Below, piece by piece: positions 1 to 5,385 of a stretch of DNA of 5,467 nt. The notes beneath the pieces are model-generated. The model was not told the origin of the DNA. It was given only the letters and a program-made list of their open reading frames with translations, and ran no database searches. The position numbers were made by a program, and so were the translations under genes. Positions within the stretch are counted from its first letter, which is position 1. Each line of letters starts with the position of its first letter. The DNA comes from an uncultured Alphaproteobacteria bacterium (GTDB lineage: Bacteria > Pseudomonadota > Alphaproteobacteria > Rhodobacterales > Rhodobacteraceae), in the NCBI GenBank assembly GCA_929200295.1, contig CAKMZE010000057.1, positions 11,324 to 16,790 of the forward strand, in the 5' to 3' direction.

Positions 1-381
1 TTTTTCATTCGCTTCAGAGCCGGAGTTTGCGTAATAAACCCGGTCGAGACCCGGCATTTTATCAATCAACATCTCTGCAAAGTTAGCGCCGGGGATAGTA
101 CCTAATGAGCCGCCGAAAAAGCACATTTTTGAAACTTGCTCAGCGATGGCATCGCCAATGCGTTTACGGCCGTAGCCGACGTTCACAGTCCACACACCAC
201 CTGATACGGAATCGATGTGTTCTTTGCCCTTGATGTCCCAAACCTTCAGGCCCTTACCTTCGACGATGATCCGTGGGTCAACAGCGCCTTCGTAAGGTTT
301 ATGCTGTGAAAGGTGATGCCAGACATGCGCGCGGTCAGCTTCGATTACATGGCCAGGGTCATTTGATAGCGAATAATCCAT
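1..381 (-). CDS. tpa: Taurine--pyruvate aminotransferase, N-terminal 127 codons (partial)
   Basis: This is a class III, PLP-dependent aminotransferase that moves the amino group of taurine to pyruvate, giving sulfoacetaldehyde and alanine. It is cytoplasmic and is the first step of taurine dissimilation before Xsc. I translated the minus strand from the ATG at 381-379. Residues 11-30 (HVIEADRAHVWHHLSQHKPY), the VSGGVWTVNVGYGR stretch at 59-72 and NSGSEANE at 119-126 are visible. The last is the PLP-phosphate-binding segment of class III enzymes, and the first two match what I recall of roseobacter Tpa. A GGAG at 393-390, eight bases upstream, supports the start. The family is about 460 residues, so roughly the C-terminal 70 percent, including the PLP lysine, lies beyond the left edge. 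Upstream is a TauR-like operator. A related omega-aminotransferase is the main alternative. Confidence 0.85.
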   Translation of the reverse strand, partial: MDYSLSNDPGHVIEADRAHVWHHLSQHKPYEGAVDPRIIVEGKGLKVWDIKGKEHIDSVSGGVWTVNVGYGRKRIGDAIAEQVSKMCFFGGSLGTIPGANFAEMLIDKMPGLDRVYYANSGSEANEK

Positions 382-479
382 TGGAAACACTCCATATGTG
401 CAAAAGGTCTTTGATACGCGAATCTCATAAGAGACGTACCATATTTGGCATTATCCTTCCTGCGGTTGCTGCCAAACGC
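382..479 (-). promoter_or_regulatory. tpa leader and promoter region (promoter not resolved)
   Basis: This stretch between the TauR-like repeats and tpa must hold the tpa promoter. Two dyads are visible. TTTGGCA (444-450) is perfectly repeated inverted as TGCCAAA (470-476), with 19 bases between. TCTC/GAGA flank ATAA at 423-434. On the minus strand a good -35 match (TTGGCA, 475-470) is followed by GATAAT, but the spacer is only 14 bp, so the pair is not a convincing unaided sigma-70 promoter. That would fit an activator-dependent gene. No open frame with a ribosome binding site is seen here. Confidence 0.35.
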
Positions 480-512
480 GTAGGGCCAGACGATGGTGTT
501 GGTTATGTCCAG
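480..512 (-). promoter_or_regulatory. Candidate TauR operator: direct repeat upstream of tpa
   Basis: Read on the minus strand, two similar decamers occur in the same orientation: CTGGACATAA (512-503) and CTGGCCCTAC (489-480), with starts 23 bp apart. From memory, the MocR/GntR-type activator TauR of Rhodobacter capsulatus needs direct repeats of the form CTGGACYTAA upstream of tpa. The two copies match that form at 9 and 8 of 10 positions. They lie about 100-130 bp upstream of the tpa start, a plausible place for an activator. The recalled consensus should be confirmed. No tauR gene is present in the window. Confidence 0.5.
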
Positions 513-542
513 TAGGGGAGATGGGCAAATTGCCCATCCTAC
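512..542 (-). repeat. REP-like palindrome upstream of the RAYT gene
   Basis: ATGGGCAA (521-528) and TTGCCCAT (530-537) form a perfect 8-bp stem around a single base. Outer arms GTAGG (512-516) and CCTAC (538-542) pair as well, leaving a four-base bulge GGAG at 517-520. Read on the minus strand the element begins with GTAG, the usual head tetranucleotide of REPs, followed by an imperfect palindrome. It shares its core with the element at 1035-1061 but in the opposite orientation. It ends 35 bases before the RAYT start codon and would form a hairpin in that leader if transcription begins upstream. Its left end touches the TauR-like site. Confidence 0.75.
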
Positions 543-577
543 AGACTTTGTTAACCATCTTACGCGAGGGTGTCAGT

Positions 578-1081
578 ATGGGACATTATCGACGTTTTCA
601 CGTTGCAGGTGCGACGTATTTTTTCACTGTATGTGCGGCTTCAAAAGGCGCAGATACGCTGATCTGTAATATCAATGCGCTCCGCTGGGCTTATGCCAAA
701 ACGATAGCAGAGCACCCGGTTGAGTGCCACGCGATGGTGGTTTTACCGGATCATCTGCATGCGATTTGGCAGTTGCCGAATGGGGATGCTGATTTCGCGA
801 TCCGCTGGCGCAAGATCAAGGCGCGGTTTAGCCATGCGGTGGGTCACGCAGACAAACGCTCAGCTAGCACCATCAAAAAACGCGAGACGGGCGTTTGGCA
901 ACGTCGCTATTGGGAACATATGATCCGTCATCCCGATGAATTGCAGGAGCTAAAGATGTTTTGCTGGAATGACCCTGTAAAACACGCGCTTGTCGCGCGT
1001 CGAGAAGACTGGGCGTATTCGTCTTTTGCGAAATGTAGGGTGGGCAATTTGCCCACCACACCGACAAAAGCGTTTGCATAA
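578..1081 (+). CDS. REP-associated tyrosine transposase (RAYT, Y1/HUH family), probably catalytically impaired
   Basis: RAYTs are single-copy relatives of IS200/IS605 TnpA that cut single-stranded REP hairpins and are thought to spread REPs. This 167-residue protein has the family N-terminus (YRRFHVAGATYFFTV, 4-18), the HUH motif HLH at 59-61 inside VVLPDHLHAIW, the segment VWQRRYWEHMIR at 106-117 and DPVKHALV near 132-139. I chose the ATG at 578 because GAGGG sits seven bases upstream; an in-frame ATG at 521 lies inside the upstream REP. Two oddities are seen. The helix that normally carries the nucleophilic Tyr (YCW.NPVKH or DYIYINPVKH in relatives, Y115 in E. coli) reads MFCWNDPVKH, giving Phe128. 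After SSF150 the usual basic FHR..GxYPxDW tail is replaced by 17 residues partly encoded by the downstream REP. The family call is firm, activity doubtful. Confidence 0.9.
   Translation: MGHYRRFHVAGATYFFTVCAASKGADTLICNINALRWAYAKTIAEHPVECHAMVVLPDHLHAIWQLPNGDADFAIRWRKIKARFSHAVGHADKRSASTIKKRETGVWQRRYWEHMIRHPDELQELKMFCWNDPVKHALVARREDWAYSSFAKCRVGNLPTTPTKAFA
1035..1061 (+). repeat. REP-like palindrome within the 3' end of the RAYT gene
   Basis: GTAG (1035-1038) is followed by GGTGGGCAA (1039-1047), a single T, and TTGCCCACC (1049-1057), a perfect 9-bp stem. It has the classic REP layout of head tetranucleotide plus hairpin and shares the GGGCAA/TTGCCC core with the 512-542 element, in inverted orientation. 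It is translated in the RAYT frame as Cys153 to Thr161 (CRVGNLPTT). On the other strand it lies 22-48 bases past the uvrB stop codon, so it may also form the 3' hairpin of the uvrB transcript. No T-run follows in either direction, so it is not a typical intrinsic terminator. Confidence 0.8.
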
Positions 1082-1082
1082 C

Positions 1083-3293
1083 CTAAGACCGTCCGCGCCG
1101 CTTTACACCACCGCGTTGCCCCGGCCTGCCAGCGGTGGAGCGCCCTGACATCTTCTGCGCGTCAGAGACGGCCTTTTCCACCGCTTGTTGCCGCGCCAAT
1201 GGGTCATCCGCCACCACAAGATCAACCGTCTCTAACCGTTTCACTTCATCACGCAGGCGTGCGGCCTCTTCGAACTCAAGGTTCTCAGCCGCCTTGCGCA
1301 TATCTGCGCGCAATCCATCAAGCACAGCGGCGAGGTTCGCACCGGCCAAGGGTTTTTCCACCTTGGCTGTGACCCTATTCATATCAACATCACCCTTATA
1401 GAGGCCTGCAAGAATATCCTCGACGTTCTTCTTAACCGTTTGCGGCGTAATCCCATGAGCCTCATTATAGGCCACTTGCTTGCCGCGGCGACGTTCGGTT
1501 TCCTTCATCGCGCGCTCCATAGAGCCGGTAATCTTATCGGCGTACATAATCACCCGGCCATCGGCGTTGCGCGCTGCGCGGCCAATGGTTTGCACAAGGG
1601 ATGTTTCCGATCGCAAAAATCCCTCTTTATCTGCATCCAAAATTGCAACCAATCCGCATTCAGGAATATCGAGCCCCTCACGCAAGAGGTTGATCCCGAT
1701 CAAGACATCAAAGGCCCCAAGCCGCAGATCGCGTAGGATCTCAATCCGTTCAATCGTATCAATATCACTATGCATATAGCGGACCTTAATCCCCTGCTCA
1801 TGCATATACTCTGTCAGGTCTTCGGCCATCCGCTTGGTCAGTGTCGTGCAGAGCGTCCGGTAGCCATTTGCAGTGACCCTGCGGACCTCGTCCAACAGGT
1901 CATCGACCTGCATGTCAACTGGACGGATCTCAATCTGAGGGTCGATCAGACCCGTGGGGCGGATGATCTGTTCGGTAAACACACCGCCCGTTTGCTCAAG
2001 CTCCCATGCCGCGGGTGTTGCGGATACAAACACGGATTGCGGGCGCATCGCGTCCCATTCTTCAAACTTCAGGGGCCTGTTATCCATACAGGATGGCAAA
2101 CGAAACCCATGTTCCGCCAATGTCATCTTGCGCCTAAAGTCGCCTTTATACATGCCGCCAATTTGTGGCACCGACACATGGCTTTCATCGGCAAAGACGA
2201 TGGCATGATCTGGGATGAACTCAAACAGTGTTGGCGGCGGCTCACCTGGTGCACGCCCCGTGAGGTAGCGCGAGTAATTCTCGATCCCGTTACAGACCCC
2301 CGTGGCCTCAAGCATTTCGAGATCAAAGTTGGTCCGTTGCTCGAGCCGCTGGGCTTCCAAAAGCTTGCCATCCGCAACAAGCTGATCAAGCCGCATGCGC
2401 AGCTCTTTCTTGATCCCGATGATGGCTTGCTGCATGGTCGGGCCGGGCGTCACATAATGCGAATTGGCGTAAACGCGGACCTTATCAAAACTATCGGTTT
2501 TTGCACCAGTGAGCGGATCAAACTCGGTGATGCTTTCTAACTCTTCGCCAAAGAACGATAGTTTCCAAGCCCGATCATCAAGGTGCGCTGGCCAAATCTC
2601 AAGACTATCCCCGCGTACCCGAAAGCAGCCCCGTTGAAAGCCCTGATCATTGCGGCGGTATTGCTGGGCGACAAGATCGCCAATGATCCCACGCTGATCA
2701 TAGCTTTTGCCTGCGTGGATATCTTGGGTCATCGCGCCATAGGTTTCAACACTGCCGATGCCGTAAATGCATGACACAGAGGCGACAATGATCACATCAT
2801 CACGTTCAAGCAACGCGCGCGTGGCTGAATGGCGCATGCGGTCAATTTGTTCGTTAATTTGGCTTTCTTTTTCGATGTAGGTGTCAGAGCGGGCGACATA
2901 AGCCTCTGGCTGGTAATAATCATAATAGGACACGAAGTATTCTACAGCATTATCCGGGAAAAACCCTTTAAACTCACCATATAGCTGGGCGGCGAGGGTT
3001 TTGTTTGGGGCTAAAATAATCGCAGGGCGTTGGGTCTCTTCGATCATCTTGGCCATGGTAAAGGTTTTACCTGTGCCAGTGGCCCCCAAAAGCACCTGAT
3101 CACGATCCCCGTTCATAATCCCCTCAGAAAGCTCTTTGATCGCCGTGGGTTGATCGCCTGCTGGGGCAAATTCGGTTTGAAGAACGAACTCTCTGCCACC
3201 TTCGAGCTTTTCACGCTTTTTTACATCAGGGGCGGGATTGCTGAGAAAGGCATCGTCGTCAATCACACTACCGTCGCTATGAGAATAGGGCAT
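1083..3293 (-). CDS. uvrB: UvrABC excision nuclease subunit B (UvrB)
   Basis: UvrB is the damage-verifying helicase-like subunit of nucleotide excision repair. It is loaded by UvrA, inserts a beta-hairpin between the strands and recruits UvrC. In the 736-residue product the Walker A motif GATGTGKT is at 70-77, the hairpin aromatics YYDYYQPEAY at 123-132 and the DEAD-type box DESH at 369-372. Helicase motif V (LLREGLDIPE, 536-545), motif VI (QTIGRAARN, 568-576) and the C-terminal UvrC-binding UVR motif (about 655-689) are also present. All core motifs look intact. It is longer than E. coli UvrB (673) because of an N-terminal extension before the conserved FAPAGDQPTAI and a basic Gly/Arg tail. 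The ATG at 3293 has AGGAG eight bases upstream (3306-3302). A TTG at 3350 in frame lies in the -35 region and is rejected. The upstream LexA box implies SOS induction. The gene converges on the RAYT gene. Confidence 0.97.
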   Translation of the reverse strand: MPYSHSDGSVIDDDAFLSNPAPDVKKREKLEGGREFVLQTEFAPAGDQPTAIKELSEGIMNGDRDQVLLGATGTGKTFTMAKMIEETQRPAIILAPNKTLAAQLYGEFKGFFPDNAVEYFVSYYDYYQPEAYVARSDTYIEKESQINEQIDRMRHSATRALLERDDVIIVASVSCIYGIGSVETYGAMTQDIHAGKSYDQRGIIGDLVAQQYRRNDQGFQRGCFRVRGDSLEIWPAHLDDRAWKLSFFGEELESITEFDPLTGAKTDSFDKVRVYANSHYVTPGPTMQQAIIGIKKELRMRLDQLVADGKLLEAQRLEQRTNFDLEMLEATGVCNGIENYSRYLTGRAPGEPPPTLFEFIPDHAIVFADESHVSVPQIGGMYKGDFRRKMTLAEHGFRLPSCMDNRPLKFEEWDAMRPQSVFVSATPAAWELEQTGGVFTEQIIRPTGLIDPQIEIRPVDMQVDDLLDEVRRVTANGYRTLCTTLTKRMAEDLTEYMHEQGIKVRYMHSDIDTIERIEILRDLRLGAFDVLIGINLLREGLDIPECGLVAILDADKEGFLRSETSLVQTIGRAARNADGRVIMYADKITGSMERAMKETERRRGKQVAYNEAHGITPQTVKKNVEDILAGLYKGDVDMNRVTAKVEKPLAGANLAAVLDGLRADMRKAAENLEFEEAARLRDEVKRLETVDLVVADDPLARQQAVEKAVSDAQKMSGRSTAGRPGQRGGVKRRGRS

Positions 3294-3316
3294 GATATAG
3301 ACTCCTGAAATGCTTT

Positions 3317-3331
3317 GTTCATTATATGTTC
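3317..3331 (-). promoter_or_regulatory. LexA (SOS) box of uvrB
   Basis: GTTC (3317-3320) and GTTC (3328-3331) are separated by exactly seven bases, matching the alphaproteobacterial LexA operator GTTC-N7-GTTC known from Rhodobacter and Caulobacter (on the uvrB strand, GAAC-N7-GAAC). It ends 24 bp before the uvrB start codon. The seven-base spacer contains the full -10 hexamer TATAAT of uvrB, so bound LexA would directly block RNA polymerase. Confidence 0.85.
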
Positions 3332-3350
3332 CAAATGGTCTATTGTTCAA
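3321..3350 (-). promoter_or_regulatory. uvrB sigma-70 promoter
   Basis: On the minus strand TTGAAC (3350-3345, four of six matches to TTGACA) and a perfect TATAAT (3326-3321) are 18 bp apart. Initiation about seven bases past the -10 would give a leader of roughly 20 bases carrying the AGGAG ribosome binding site. The LexA half-sites flank the -10 directly. Confidence 0.7.
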
Positions 3351-3378
3351 CCCGTTACATATTCACCCAGTAGGGTTG

Positions 3379-3406
3379 TTGACGTCTGGCGATATCCGCG
3401 TAGATA
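3379..3406 (+). promoter_or_regulatory. Possible promoter of the M29 aminopeptidase gene
   Basis: TTGACG (3379-3384, five of six to TTGACA) is followed 16 bp later by TAGATA (3401-3406), a weak -10. AGATAA at 17 bp is an equally weak alternative. The site lies about 30-60 bp before the start codon in the divergent uvrB region, where a promoter is needed. The -35 is good, the -10 is poor. Confidence 0.35.
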
Positions 3407-3437
3407 ACGCCTATACATCTTCAAATGGAGCCCGCTC

Positions 3438-4676
3438 ATGTCTGCATCTATTGATCCACAAAAGCTTGACCGTTTAGCACAGGTCGCTGTGCGCACGGGC
3501 GTGAACCTGCAAAAGGGCCAAGACCTGATTATCACAGCCCCGATGATTGCCTTGCCTTTGGTGCGGCGGATCGTTGTGCATGCTTATCAGGCGGGGGCAG
3601 GGCTGGTGATGCCGTTTCTTACCGATGATGAGATCACACTGGCGAGATACGAGAATGCGAGCGATCAAAGCTTTGATCGTGCGGCAGATTGGTTTTTTGC
3701 AGGCATGGGGCAGGCGTTTCAGGATGGGGCTGCGCGCATGGCTATTACGGGCGATGATCCGATGCTTTTGTCTGAACAAGACCCGGCAAAGGTCGCGCGT
3801 GTGTCTAAAGCCAATTCGATAGCCGCTAAGCCCGCAATGACCCCGATCGTTGGTTTTGAGGTCAACTGGAATATCGTCGCCTATCCGGGTGAGGCCTGGG
3901 CCGCTCGGGTGTTCCCTGATCTGCCCGTTGATGAGGCGCAGGGCAAACTGATGGATGCGATCTACACGGCCTCGCGCATTGATGGCGATGACCCTGTTGC
4001 CAATTGGGATGCGCATAGTGCCGAACTGCAAAAGCGTGTTGATTGGTTGAATGCGCAAAAATTCGATGCGCTTCATTACACAGGGCCCGGTACAGATTTG
4101 CAGTTGGGCCTTGCCGAGGGGCATATCTGGAAAGGCGGGGCGTCACCTGCTTTGAACGGTGTGGTATGCCAGCCCAATATCCCAACAGAAGAGGTCTTCA
4201 CCTGCCCGCACGCCTATAAGGTTGACGGGACAGTCTCTGCGACAAAGCCATTGGCGCATCAGGGCAATGTGATCACTGACATCGCCGTGCGCTTTGAGGC
4301 GGGTAAAATCGTTGAGGCCACAGCCTCACAGGGGCAAGAGCAATTGCGCGCGTTGCTTGCAACAGATGACGGCGCCAGCCGGATCGGTGAGGTGGCGCTC
4401 GTGCCGCATTCCAGCCCGATCAGCCAGTCCGGCGTGCTGTTCTTTAACACGTTGTTTGATGAAAACGCCTCGTGCCATATCGCGCTGGGCCAAAGCTATG
4501 CGGATACGATTGAGGGTGGCTCGACCCTTAGCCCAGAGGAGCTCCAGCAAAAGGGTGGCAATCAGTCTTTGATCCATGTGGATTGGATGATGGGCTCTGA
4601 TGCGGTGGATATTGATGGGGTGAGCGTGACAGGCGAACGCGTGCCTGTGATGCGCGCAGGAGAATGGGCATTTTAA
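3438..4676 (+). CDS. M29-family (thermophilic-type) metallo-aminopeptidase, AmpS/AmpT-like
   Basis: This 412-residue protein belongs to peptidase family M29, cytoplasmic dinuclear-metal aminopeptidases (Thermus aminopeptidase T, Staphylococcus AmpS) that remove N-terminal residues from peptides. The family's metal-binding segments are present in order. IPTEEVFT is at 248-255 (candidate ligand Glu251/252), RIGEVALV at 315-322 (Glu318), and FFNTLFDENASCHIALG at 335-351 (His347), with Tyr354 close behind. LIHVDWMMGS is at 378-387 (His380 and Asp382). These correspond to the Glu, Glu, His, His and Asp ligands described for the Thermus enzyme. Length is typical of the family and no signal peptide is seen. 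The ATG at 3438 has GGAG seven bases upstream (3427-3430). It is transcribed away from uvrB; physiological substrates are unknown. Confidence 0.93.
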   Translation: MSASIDPQKLDRLAQVAVRTGVNLQKGQDLIITAPMIALPLVRRIVVHAYQAGAGLVMPFLTDDEITLARYENASDQSFDRAADWFFAGMGQAFQDGAARMAITGDDPMLLSEQDPAKVARVSKANSIAAKPAMTPIVGFEVNWNIVAYPGEAWAARVFPDLPVDEAQGKLMDAIYTASRIDGDDPVANWDAHSAELQKRVDWLNAQKFDALHYTGPGTDLQLGLAEGHIWKGGASPALNGVVCQPNIPTEEVFTCPHAYKVDGTVSATKPLAHQGNVITDIAVRFEAGKIVEATASQGQEQLRALLATDDGASRIGEVALVPHSSPISQSGVLFFNTLFDENASCHIALGQSYADTIEGGSTLSPEELQQKGGNQSLIHVDWMMGSDAVDIDGVSVTGERVPVMRAGEWAF

Positions 4677-4691
4677 GCTTACCGCAACCAA

Positions 4692-4714
4692 GCTTGCAGC
4701 CAAGGCTTGCAAGC
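4692..4714 (+). terminator. Stem-loop after the aminopeptidase gene (weak terminator candidate)
   Basis: GCTTGCA (4692-4698) pairs with TGCAAGC (4708-4714), and GCC/GGC inside can extend the stem with one bulged T (4707). It begins 16 bases past the stop codon at 4676. The following sequence has only short T-runs, so Rho-independent termination is uncertain. It may instead protect or attenuate the transcript before the NDUFS4-like gene. Confidence 0.35.
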
Positions 4715-4758
4715 GCGTGTCCTTTGGCTAATAACATCCGCAGTGATTGGAGACCCTG

Positions 4759-5070
4759 ATGCGTGCACGAATTTATAAACCCGCGAAAACCGCCATGTCC
4801 TCTGGCACAGCGAAAACCCAAGACTGGGTGCTCGAGCATGTGAATGAAACAGGGCGTGACGTTGACCCTTTGATGGGCTGGACCTCGTCGTCAGATACGC
4901 AAGCGCAAGTTAAGCTGACATTCGAAAGCAAAGAAGCCGCATTAGACTATGCCGCGGCCAACGGCATTGATGCGGTTGTGAAAGAGCCAAACCCACGCAA
5001 GCACAATGTGCGTCAGGGTGGCTATGGCGATAACTTTGCCACCAATCGCCGCGGCGCTTGGACGCATTAA
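4759..5070 (+). CDS. NDUFS4-like respiratory complex I accessory subunit (ETC complex I subunit)
   Basis: The 103-residue product resembles the NDUFS4 (18 kDa) supernumerary subunit of NADH:ubiquinone oxidoreductase. Homologues occur in alphaproteobacteria and one was found in the Paracoccus denitrificans complex. In mitochondria the subunit sits on the matrix arm and stabilises the NADH-binding module. Here the typical order is visible: RIYKPAKTAMSSGTAKTQDW (4-23), PLMGWTSSSDTQAQVKLTF (near 39-57), then the ESKEAALDYAAANGIDAVV helix/strand and a C-terminal NFATNRR..WTH. No signal peptide or membrane segment is present, fitting a peripheral cytoplasmic subunit. The ATG at 4759 has GGAG six bases upstream (4749-4752); an in-frame TTG at 4747 precedes that site and is rejected. 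It lies 82 bp after the aminopeptidase gene, possibly cotranscribed, and away from any nuo genes in view. Confidence 0.88.
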   Translation: MRARIYKPAKTAMSSGTAKTQDWVLEHVNETGRDVDPLMGWTSSSDTQAQVKLTFESKEAALDYAAANGIDAVVKEPNPRKHNVRQGGYGDNFATNRRGAWTH

Positions 5071-5080
5071 TTTACCACAA

Positions 5081-5097
5081 TAGGCAAACTTTGCCCA
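5081..5097 (+). repeat. Short palindrome 3' of the NDUFS4-like gene, REP-like core
   Basis: GGCAAA (5083-5088) and TTTGCC (5090-5095) form a perfect 6-bp stem around one base, 12 bp past the stop codon. Read on the minus strand it is TGGGCAAAGTTTGCCTA, close to the TGGGCAA/TTGCCCA core of the two RAYT-flanking elements but without a GTAG head. It could be a decayed REP, a transcript-end hairpin, or chance. No T-run follows. Confidence 0.35.
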
Positions 5098-5145
5098 AGA
5101 TCTCTTGCAATCGCGCATGTACCTGCGGCATATCACTGGTAGCGC

Positions 5146-5222
5146 GGTCTCGTAGCTCAACTGGATAGAGCACCTGACTTCTAATCAGGGGGTTGGGGGT
5201 TCGAGTCCTCCCGGGATCGCCA
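5146..5222 (+). tRNA. tRNA-Arg, anticodon TCT
   Basis: A full cloverleaf of 77 bases can be drawn. The acceptor stem is GGTCTCG (5146-5152) with CGGGATC (5212-5218), using two G-T wobbles. The D-arm is GCTC/GAGC with loop AACTGGATA. The anticodon arm CCTGA/TCAGG holds loop CTTCTAA, with anticodon TCT at 5180-5182. A five-base variable region GGGTT follows, then the T-arm GGGGG/CCTCC with loop TTCGAGT. Discriminator G5219 is followed by an encoded CCA (5220-5222). It decodes AGA and possibly AGG. tRNA-Arg genes are frequent integration sites, but no integrase is visible here. Confidence 0.96.
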
Positions 5223-5385
5223 AATCAGCTATACCCTATCGCGCTTTAGAGCCGTATTCCTATGTCTTGCATGTTTAGAGCGTTGATCCACATAGCGCTG
5301 ACCTCTAGACCCCTAGAGCGCACAACCTTAAACTTGGATCACCAATGCCCTGCCATGTCTGCGGCATTTTCAGGACATTGGCGAT
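5223..5385. other. Non-coding stretch after the tRNA, with inverted repeats
   Basis: I see no credible gene here: the one frame crossing it has no ribosome binding site and no recognisable product. Two dyads stand out. CTCTAG (5303-5308) and CTAGAG (5313-5318) flank a four-base loop. CCAATGCCCTG (5342-5352) and CAGGACATTGG (5371-5381) pair at 10 of 11 positions around an 18-base loop. Neither is followed by a T-run. They may be a tRNA transcript end or remnants of mobile DNA beside the IS-like end at 5386. Confidence 0.4.

Noticed and set aside
273..515. 80-residue plus-strand frame over the tpa start
   Set aside because: It overlaps tpa antisense, has no ribosome binding site and encodes no recognisable domain.
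521..577. RAYT start at the in-frame ATG 521
   Set aside because: The ATG is part of the REP stem, and the family N-terminus (YRRFHV) begins just after the ATG at 578, which has its own GAGGG.
1770..2540. 256-residue plus-strand frame within uvrB
   Set aside because: It is antisense to conserved UvrB coding sequence, with no family resemblance and no start signal.
3294..3350. Extension of uvrB to a TTG codon at 3350 (19 more residues)
   Set aside because: It has no ribosome binding site, the TTG is part of the -35 hexamer, and it lies upstream of the predicted transcription start. The ATG at 3293 has AGGAG at ideal spacing.
3474..4124. 216-residue minus-strand frame within the aminopeptidase gene
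   Set aside because: It is a shadow of a well-supported M29 gene on the other strand.
5105..5134. tRNA promoter TTGCAA with CATATC
   Set aside because: The hexamers match too poorly to claim, although a promoter upstream of the tRNA is expected.
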